Shown here piece after piece: positions 6,255-11,388 of a stretch of 11,388 bases of DNA. A program made the position numbers and the translations under genes. Source of the DNA: Alphaproteobacteria bacterium TMED93 (lineage in GTDB: Bacteria > Pseudomonadota > Alphaproteobacteria > TMED109); assembly GCA_002171495.2 (NCBI GenBank), contig NHEU02000052.1, positions 15,262-26,649 of the forward strand. Reading direction: 5' to 3'. Position 1 is the first letter of the stretch, and the number at the start of each line of letters is the position of its first letter. The notes under the pieces were generated by a model. That model saw only the letters and a program-made list of their open reading frames with translations. It was not told the origin of the DNA and did no database searches.

Positions 6255-7097
6255 ATGAACGAGAAATTATCTAAAAATAAAGATGAAGTTGAAGCTTCAA
6301 AAGCACCATTAATATCTCATTTGATAGAATTGAGAGATAGACTGAAGTGGGCTGTATTTTTTTTCTTTTTAGCTTTCTGTTTATGTTATTATTTTGCTAA
6401 TACAATTTATGACTTTCTTGTAGATCCTCTTTATCAGATTTATATTGATAATGGAATTAGTAACCCTAGAATGATATATACAGCCTTAACAGAGGCTTTT
6501 TTTACTTATTTAAAAGTATCTTTCTATGGAGCGCTTTTTTTGTCTTTTCCTATTTTAGCTATGCAAGTCTATAAGTTTGCTGCTCCAGGTTTGTATAAAA
6601 ATGAAAAAAAAGCATTTCTACCCTTTTTAATTGCTACTCCAGTACTATTTTCTTTAGGGGCTGCTTTGGTTTATTATTTTATATTTCCTTTAGCATGGAG
6701 CTTTTTTTTAGGTTTTCAAACCTCCAACTTAGATACAGGCATGGCTATTGAATTAGAAGCAAAAGTAAATGAATACCTATCATTAGTATTGAAACTTATG
6801 TTTGCTTTTGGACTAGCATTTCAAATACCAGTTGCATTAACATTGCTAGCAAGAGCAGGTTTAGTTAATAGTCAGCAATTAAAAAAAAGAAGAAAATATG
6901 CAATAGTTGTTGCGTTTATAGTAGCTGCAATATTAACTCCACCAGATTTAATTAGTCAGGTTGGTTTAGGAATACCTATAATTATACTTTTTGAAATATC
7001 TATTTATTTAGCTGCCTTTTTTGAGAAAAGAAAAAAAAATAATAAAAAACCTAAAAAAAAGAAGAAAATGTTTGGGGAAACTGACTTTAATCAATGA
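6255..7097 (+). CDS. tatC: Twin-arginine translocase subunit TatC
   Basis: This 280-residue polytopic inner-membrane protein is the Tat receptor for twin-arginine signal peptides. The conserved N-terminal motif SHLIELRDRL is at 21-30. APGLYKNEKKA (110-120) carries Glu117, matching the signal-binding Glu of the first cytoplasmic loop. TPPD (228-231) lies before the last helices. Six hydrophobic segments are visible. The C-terminus ends in a very basic tail, KRKKNNKKPKKKKK (~258-271), longer than in many TatC proteins. There is no clear ribosome site before the ATG. serS starts 7 bases after the stop, so tatC and serS are likely co-transcribed. With only tatA nearby, the system looks like a two-component TatAC translocase. 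Confidence 0.95.
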   Translation: MNEKLSKNKDEVEASKAPLISHLIELRDRLKWAVFFFFLAFCLCYYFANTIYDFLVDPLYQIYIDNGISNPRMIYTALTEAFFTYLKVSFYGALFLSFPILAMQVYKFAAPGLYKNEKKAFLPFLIATPVLFSLGAALVYYFIFPLAWSFFLGFQTSNLDTGMAIELEAKVNEYLSLVLKLMFAFGLAFQIPVALTLLARAGLVNSQQLKKRRKYAIVVAFIVAAILTPPDLISQVGLGIPIIILFEISIYLAAFFEKRKKNNKKPKKKKKMFGETDFNQ

Positions 7098-7104
7098 AAA
7101 GCTT

Positions 7105-8382
7105 ATGCATGATATAAACTTAATCAGAAAAAACCCTAATCAGTTTGTTGAGGAAATGAAGAAAAGATTTGTATCAGTTGATATAAATGAGATTTTGAGT
7201 CTAGATGAAAAAAAAAGAAGCATTACATTTCATTTGCAAGAGTTACAAAATAAAAGAAATAATTTTTCAAAGGATATAGCAAAACTTAAAAATAAAAAGG
7301 AACAAGTTGAGAAAATAATTATACAAGTCAATGAAATTAAAATAGATATTAAAAAAAAAGAAGAACAACTTTTTAAAATTTCAAATGAATTAAATTTAAT
7401 TCTATTAAATTTACCAAACTATGCTTCATCTAAAGTCCCTGTTGGAAAAGATGAAAGTTTAAATGAATTAGTTTTTGAGTCTAAAGAAATTGAAAAAAAA
7501 ACAGAGGGACTTGCACACGATGAAATTGGAAAGAATCTGCGTATGATGGATTTTGAAAGTGCAGCTAAAATTTCAGGATCAAGATTTGTTATATTAAAAG
7601 CTGATCTTGCAAGGTTAGAAAGAGCATTATGTAATTTCATGTTGGATATTCATGTTAATGAAAATGGATATGAAGAGATTAGCACGCCACATTTAGTTAA
7701 AGATGATGCTTTATTAGGAACGGGTCAACTTCCTAAATTTAAAGAGGATTTATTTTCAACCTCAGACAATAAGTGGTTAATTCCTACAGCAGAAGTTACT
7801 CTTACAAATATGTGCAGAGATAAAATGCTTTTAGATAAGGAACTACCAAAGCGTTATGTTGCCTTAACAAATTGTTTCAGATCAGAAGCTGGAGCTGCAG
7901 GACAAGATACTAAAGGTATGATAAGATTACATGAGTTTAAAAAAGTTGAGCTAGTGTCCATAGTAACTAAAGAGAGTTCTGATGCAGAGCTTGAACGGTT
8001 AACAAAATGTGCTACTAAAATTTTAGATTTGTTAGAAATTCCTTACAGGGTATCTATGTTGTCTTCAGGAGATATGGGCTTTTCTGCAAGTAAAACTTAT
8101 GATATTGAAGTATGGTTGCCTAGTCAAAGGACGTTTAGAGAAATTTCTAGCTGTTCAAATTGTACAGACTTTCAGGCTAGAAGAATGAATGCTAAATATA
8201 AAAATAACAATAATGAAAAATTTTTTGTTCATACGTTAAATGGTTCTGGCATTGCTGTGGGAAGAGCACTTTTGTCAATATTAGAAAATAATCAAATCAA
8301 TAAAAACTCTGTAAAAATCCCTAAAGTACTTATGAAATACATGAGTGGCTTAGACAAGATTGAGCTTGTAGATGAAAAGTGA
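7105..8382 (+). CDS. serS: Seryl-tRNA synthetase
   Basis: This 425-residue class II aminoacyl-tRNA synthetase charges tRNA-Ser (and tRNA-Sec where present) with serine. The start at ATG 7105 gives the usual first residues MHDINLIRKNPNQF. A longer frame from TTG 7021 would add 28 basic residues overlapping tatC and is rejected. The N-terminal ~105 residues form the long antiparallel coiled-coil arm that grips the tRNA variable arm. The catalytic domain has the serine-binding TAEV (228-231), motif 2 FRSEAGAAG (258-266) running into MIRLHEFKKVE (272-282), and motif 3 LNGSGIAVGRAL (378-389). The length is standard and no key residue is missing. The last 11 bases overlap surE. The tatC-serS-surE order is classic for alphaproteobacteria. 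Confidence 0.97.
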   Translation: MHDINLIRKNPNQFVEEMKKRFVSVDINEILSLDEKKRSITFHLQELQNKRNNFSKDIAKLKNKKEQVEKIIIQVNEIKIDIKKKEEQLFKISNELNLILLNLPNYASSKVPVGKDESLNELVFESKEIEKKTEGLAHDEIGKNLRMMDFESAAKISGSRFVILKADLARLERALCNFMLDIHVNENGYEEISTPHLVKDDALLGTGQLPKFKEDLFSTSDNKWLIPTAEVTLTNMCRDKMLLDKELPKRYVALTNCFRSEAGAAGQDTKGMIRLHEFKKVELVSIVTKESSDAELERLTKCATKILDLLEIPYRVSMLSSGDMGFSASKTYDIEVWLPSQRTFREISSCSNCTDFQARRMNAKYKNNNNEKFFVHTLNGSGIAVGRALLSILENNQINKNSVKIPKVLMKYMSGLDKIELVDEK

Positions 8383-9151
8383 AGATTTAATCCTGATTAC
8401 TAATGACGATGGATTTAAAGCAAAAGGAATAAAAGTATTAAAAAGCGTTGCAGAAAAATTATCTAAAAATGTTTGGGAGTTTTCTCCTTCATCGAATAAT
8501 TCAGGAAAAAGTCACTCAATTACAATTAATAAAAAAATTAAAATAAAGCAGTTAAATAATAAAGTATTTGTAATAAATGGTACTCCAGTTGACTGTATTA
8601 TATTTGGAGATAAATATTTATCTAGAAAAAAAATGAAGCCTTCAATTATTTTATCTGGTGTAAATCATGGTCAAAATATGGGAGCAGATTTATTTTATTC
8701 AGGAACAGTTGCAGCTGCAAGAGAGGGAAGTATACTTGGTATACGATCTTTTTCTATATCATTAGAAAAAAACAAGCAACCTTCAAATTGGAATACAGTT
8801 TTATATTATCTGCCAAAAATTTTAACGAGAATAAAAAAAATAAATTTAAAAACTGATATATTTTGTAATATTAATTTTCCTAATAAAGATATTAAAAAAA
8901 TTAAAGGTTGTAAAGTTGTTAGGTTAGGGAAAAGAAAACCAGGCGAATTATCAAAAATTATTAAAGTAAAAGAAAATAATTTTTATTTTTTAGTGCCATC
9001 GGAAAGAAGAATGCATAAGACTGCTAAGGTTAATGAAGATGAATATGAAATGAAAAAATCCTTTATTACAATTACTTTCCACTCAAATTTAAATGAAAAA
9101 GTTATAGAGAGGAAATTAGCAAACGCAGTCGGGAAAAATATTGAAAAATAA
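8372..9151 (+). CDS. surE: 5'/3'-nucleotidase SurE
   Basis: This 259-residue metal-dependent nucleotidase acts on nucleoside monophosphates and related phosphate esters. It is linked in bacteria to stationary-phase survival. The N-terminus ILITNDDGFKAKGI carries the metal ligands Asp12 and Asp13. Ser44 in NNSGKSHS and Asn98 in SGVNHGQNMG complete the expected metal site. GTPVDC (70-75) and YSGTVAAAREGS (109-120) are further SurE hallmarks. The gene begins inside the end of serS (11-base overlap). Its own end overlaps the next gene by 11 bases, so the whole string should be read from one message. In many proteobacteria surE is followed by pcm; here the gene in that place is degenerate. Confidence 0.96.
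   Translation: MKSEDLILITNDDGFKAKGIKVLKSVAEKLSKNVWEFSPSSNNSGKSHSITINKKIKIKQLNNKVFVINGTPVDCIIFGDKYLSRKKMKPSIILSGVNHGQNMGADLFYSGTVAAAREGSILGIRSFSISLEKNKQPSNWNTVLYYLPKILTRIKKINLKTDIFCNINFPNKDIKKIKGCKVVRLGKRKPGELSKIIKVKENNFYFLVPSERRMHKTAKVNEDEYEMKKSFITITFHSNLNEKVIERKLANAVGKNIEK
9131..9134 (+). promoter_or_regulatory. Possible ribosome site for the TTG start of the pcm-like gene
   Basis: GGGA inside the end of surE lies 6 bases before the TTG at 9141. It favours the TTG over the next in-frame ATG at 9177. Reinitiation after the overlapping surE stop (9149-9151) could also feed this start. Confidence 0.35.
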
Positions 9152-9749
9152 AGAGATTTTAATAAAAATTTTGCTAATGTTACGAAGTAATGGAATATAT
9201 AATGAAGAAATACTTTTTTCCGTGGAAAAGCTACCCCCTCATTACTATAAAAATTTATTAGGTTCTAATTATAATAATAATAATGAACAAAATTATTTTG
9301 ATGAGCTTGTAAGGCTATTAAAAATCTTGCAATATGCTTTAGCACATAGAAAAAAAATTAATAATGTCTTAATATCTAATTTTAAACTAGGATGGTATTT
9401 AATTATATCATCACTAATTGCAAAAAGAATATATTCTATATGTTCAGATAAAAAACAAATTAATGATTTAGAAAAAATTTATAAGTTTTTAAAAATTACG
9501 AATATATATATTAAAAAAAGCTGCAACTTTTTTGATTGGAAGAAAGTAGCTCCATTTGATTTGGTAGTGCTATTTAAGAAATATAATACTATTCCTGATA
9601 ACTGTCTAAATCTTTTAGATAAAGATGGTTTATTATTTTTTACCAAGGAAAATAAAAATAAAGTAAGTATAATGAAGTGTAATAAAAATAAAAATTTAGA
9701 AAAATTGAATATTAATGACTTTTTGCTAGAAGAAAATAAAATCTTATGA
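9141..9749 (+). CDS. Degenerate protein-L-isoaspartate O-methyltransferase-like protein (Pcm position, SAM motif lost)
   Basis: This 202-residue intact frame sits where pcm normally lies, between surE and the LysM lipoprotein gene. Several stretches align by eye with Pcm. LRSNGIYNEEILFSVEKLP (14-32) resembles the N-terminal L..RGI.D..VL.A...VP. RIYSI (96-100) resembles the strand after motif I. APFDLVVL (137-144) and IPDNCLNLLDKDGLLFF (151-167) resemble the later strands. The working parts are gone. The glycine-rich SAM motif VLEIGTGSGY is replaced by VLISNFKLGW (76-85), the ribose-binding Glu after YSI is Cys101, and GDG is SCN (127-129). The isoaspartate-binding GHGQTISQP segment is absent. 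The C-terminus is also short. It probably cannot methylate isoaspartate. The frame keeps tight overlaps with both neighbours (11 and 4 bases), so it may still be expressed. The homology is my inference and no search was run; it could be an unrelated Rossmann-like protein. Confidence 0.6.
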   Translation: MKNKEILIKILLMLRSNGIYNEEILFSVEKLPPHYYKNLLGSNYNNNNEQNYFDELVRLLKILQYALAHRKKINNVLISNFKLGWYLIISSLIAKRIYSICSDKKQINDLEKIYKFLKITNIYIKKSCNFFDWKKVAPFDLVVLFKKYNTIPDNCLNLLDKDGLLFFTKENKNKVSIMKCNKNKNLEKLNINDFLLEENKIL

Positions 9750-10618
9750 TTCAAATGATGATAACAAGGCTATTTATTTTTTTTACATTGTTGCTTTTTG
9801 TTGCGTCTTGCTCTGAAAAGTTTTACAACCCCAAGATTGAAAGAGGAATATTTTCTGGTAAAGAAGAAAGGTTTAATAAATCAAAAAAAATTACAATAAT
9901 GACAGGCGATACTATAAAAAGCATTTCTAAAAGGTACAGTGTATCAATCAGAGAAATTATTAAATTTAATAAACTAAAGTCACCCTATATTTTAAAACCA
10001 GGAAAAACTATTCTTTTACCAAAGTCTAAAAAATATAAAATTAAAAAAGGCGATACTCTTTTTAAAATAGCTGAATGCTCTTTAATTACTGTAGAAGATC
10101 TAAAGCAAAGAAACAAAAAACTAAATGAAAAGAGGTTAATAATTGGAAAAGTAATTAAAGCTCCATATTTTGCTAACGTCAAAAACTGTAAAAAATTCAA
10201 AAATAAAATAAAAAATAAAATACTAAAAAAACCAACTATAGAAAGAATTTTTAAATGGCCAACATCAGGTAAGGTAATTGCAACTTTTGGCCTTAAAAGC
10301 TCTGGTAGAAGAAATGATGGAATTAATATTAAAGCACCTCAAGGAAGCCCAGTTAGAGTAGCAAAATCTGGTACAGTTATATATAGAGGCAATGAGCTTC
10401 CCGCATGGGGAAATCTTATTTTAGTTAAACATAAGAATGGCTGGACTACAGCATATGCTCATTTGGAAAAGTTTTTTGTCAAAGTAGGCACTGAACTAAA
10501 AACAGGTGATATTTTAGGTGCAATAGGAAAAACAGGTAATGTAGATGACTATCAATTACACTTTCAAGTTAGAAAAAATTCTAAACCATTAGATCCTTTA
10601 AGGTTTTTATATGATTAA
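9746..10618 (+). CDS. NlpD/DipM-like lipoprotein with two LysM domains and a degenerate LytM (M23) domain
   Basis: This is a 290-residue envelope lipoprotein. The signal peptide (~5-18) ends in the lipobox VASC, so Cys22 should be lipidated. Two LysM peptidoglycan-binding domains follow, at about 49-92 (TGDTIKSISKRY...KPGKTILLP) and 97-140 (KKGDTLFKIAE...IGKVIKAP). After a basic linker comes a LytM/M23 domain (170-290). Its fold is complete (WPTSGKVIATFG, GTVIYRGN, GNLILVKH, TAYAHL, LHFQVR, PLDPLRFL), but zinc and catalytic positions are lost. HxxxD is replaced by Asn190...Asn194, and the first His of HxH is Gln270. His239 and His272 remain. The same kind of loss defines amidase activators such as E. 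coli NlpD. So the likely job is activating a cell-wall amidase at division, not cutting peptidoglycan. It overlaps the upstream gene by 4 bases. Confidence 0.88.
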   Translation: MIQMMITRLFIFFTLLLFVASCSEKFYNPKIERGIFSGKEERFNKSKKITIMTGDTIKSISKRYSVSIREIIKFNKLKSPYILKPGKTILLPKSKKYKIKKGDTLFKIAECSLITVEDLKQRNKKLNEKRLIIGKVIKAPYFANVKNCKKFKNKIKNKILKKPTIERIFKWPTSGKVIATFGLKSSGRRNDGINIKAPQGSPVRVAKSGTVIYRGNELPAWGNLILVKHKNGWTTAYAHLEKFFVKVGTELKTGDILGAIGKTGNVDDYQLHFQVRKNSKPLDPLRFLYD

Positions 10619-10623
10619 TTAAG

Positions 10624-11388
10624 TTAGGCTGTTTCTGATTTTAAAAACTTTACTAAATTTAATGCCTCTCTTCCAGAAAAAGAACCTCTTAAAAGAGCCC
10701 ATTCTATTGCTTTTTCCTGAATAGTTTTTTTTTCTAAATCTAACTTAAAAATATTTACATAGTAAAATACTAGTTTTAAAAATTTCTTTTGATCAAAATT
10801 ATGAAACCCTAGCCAAATACCAAATCTATCTGATAAAGATATTAGGTTTTCATTAATATCTTTATTTCGTGTTTCTTGAATATTATTAATTTCTATATTT
10901 CTTACTAAGTGCCTGTAATTAGAAGTTACATAGAAGATTATGTTAGGGTTTCTTCTTAAGGATCCCTCTAAAGTATTTTTAAATATAATAAAGTTCTCAC
11001 TAGTATTCTCAAATGAAAAATCATCGCAGTAAATGATAGTTTTTTTTTTATTTTTTTCTAATTTTCTTATAATTTTTGGTAAATATTTAATTTGGAAAAA
11101 TTTTATTTCAATCATTAGGAAGTTATGATTGTCTTTAAAAAAGTTATATGTAGCTGACACTAACGAGGATTTACCTGTGCCTCTTGACCCCCACATTAGG
11201 GCATTATTAGCAGCGCCTTCTTCCAGAAAGTACTTAGTATTATCAATTAAAATCTTTTTTTGATTATCTATAAAAAAGAGATTTTTTAATTCTATACTAT
11301 TAATTGAGTCTATTTTTAAAAAACTACTCGCTTCTTCGTCCCACTCTAAAAGTCCTTCTAATAGAATTTCTTTTTTATTATTATAAGG
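10624..11388 (-). CDS. DUF815-family AAA ATPase, 5' end beyond the window
   Basis: On the - strand the frame is open from the window edge (11388) to the TAA at 10624-10626, giving 254 visible residues. The ATG at 11196 is internal, lying just before Walker A, and is not the start. Upstream residues such as IDNQKKILIDNTKYFLEEG and AANNALMWGSRGTGKSSLV are the DUF815 hallmark. In visible numbering, Walker A is GSRGTGKSS (67-75), Walker B ends in IIYCDDFSF (118-126), sensor 1 is TSN (155-157) and SLSDRFG is at 184-190. A conserved GSFSGREA (235-242) may supply the sensor 2 Arg. The family is widespread in proteobacteria but its role is not well defined, so no function is claimed. The gene converges on the lipoprotein gene with 5 bases between the two stops. 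In alphaproteobacteria this ATPase often sits near yajC-secD. Confidence 0.9.
   Translation of the reverse strand, partial: PYNNKKEILLEGLLEWDEEASSFLKIDSINSIELKNLFFIDNQKKILIDNTKYFLEEGAANNALMWGSRGTGKSSLVSATYNFFKDNHNFLMIEIKFFQIKYLPKIIRKLEKNKKKTIIYCDDFSFENTSENFIIFKNTLEGSLRRNPNIIFYVTSNYRHLVRNIEINNIQETRNKDINENLISLSDRFGIWLGFHNFDQKKFLKLVFYYVNIFKLDLEKKTIQEKAIEWALLRGSFSGREALNLVKFLKSETA

Noticed and set aside
7021..7104. N-terminal extension of SerS from TTG 7021
   Set aside because: It overlaps the basic tail of TatC and adds residues not found in SerS, whose canonical start MHDINLIR begins at 7105.
7419..7640. Short - strand frame inside serS
   Set aside because: It lies opposite well-conserved SerS coding sequence and has no independent support.
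9479..10200. Two - strand frames opposite the pcm-like and lipoprotein genes
   Set aside because: Their composition is the mirror of A-rich coding on the + strand, and no motif or ribosome site was seen.
10624..11196. 190-residue ATPase starting at the ATG complementary to 11194-11196
   Set aside because: The frame continues upstream with conserved DUF815 residues (DNQKKILIDNT, AANNAL), so the true start is outside the window.
1..11388. CRISPR array, tRNA/rRNA, insertion sequence, prophage or defence genes
   Set aside because: I looked for regular repeats, cloverleaf/CCA patterns, transposase or integrase motifs and toxin-antitoxin pairs, and saw none.

Overview
The window is very A+T-rich and almost fully coding. 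It comes from a bacterial chromosome that looks like a streamlined alphaproteobacterium. The gene order SPOR-domain protein, nagZ, scpA, scpB, tatA, tatC, serS, surE, a pcm-position gene, a LysM/LytM lipoprotein, then a DUF815 ATPase is the familiar alphaproteobacterial housekeeping block. Several proteins also carry alpha-type motifs, such as GHGRA in NagZ and [12 protein letters not shown] in TatA. The base composition and tight packing suggest a SAR11- or HIMB59-like marine lineage, or another reduced alphaproteobacterium. The sequence alone does not settle which.

Layout on the + strand. Positions 1-737 are the 3' part of a SPOR-domain envelope protein whose 5' end lies outside the window. 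It overlaps nagZ (730-1656, peptidoglycan recycling). scpA (1726-2517, TTG start) and scpB (2521-3081) encode the SMC-partner condensin subunits. Next comes a two-gene ferric-iron-type ABC importer: a fused permease (3156-4799) and an ATPase (4796-5848). It has its own promoter-like sequence overlapping a Fur-box-like palindrome. This pair sits between scpB and tatA, which are normally adjacent. After it come tatA (5906-6127) and tatC (6255-7097) with no tatB between them. A coupled string follows: serS (7105-8382), surE (8372-9151), a degenerate pcm-like gene (9141-9749) and an NlpD/DipM-like lipoprotein (9746-10618). On the - strand, a DUF815-type AAA ATPase (10624-11388, 5' end beyond the window) converges on that lipoprotein gene with only 5 bases between the stops.

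Themes. The SPOR protein, NagZ, the Tat translocase and the LysM/LytM lipoprotein all relate to the cell envelope and division. ScpAB handles chromosome organisation and SerS handles translation.

Most of this is conserved housekeeping sequence, and I do not see a new defence or mobile system. The items worth a second look are: the intact but catalytically eroded gene in the pcm position; the Fur-like operator and promoter in front of the iron transporter; the permease start, which appears to be a rare ATT codon behind a strong Shine-Dalgarno; the absence of tatB; and the loss of zinc ligands in the LytM domain. No rRNA, tRNA, CRISPR, insertion sequence or integrase was seen. No gene-free stretch exceeds 300 bases; the longest is 127 bases, at 6128-6254.
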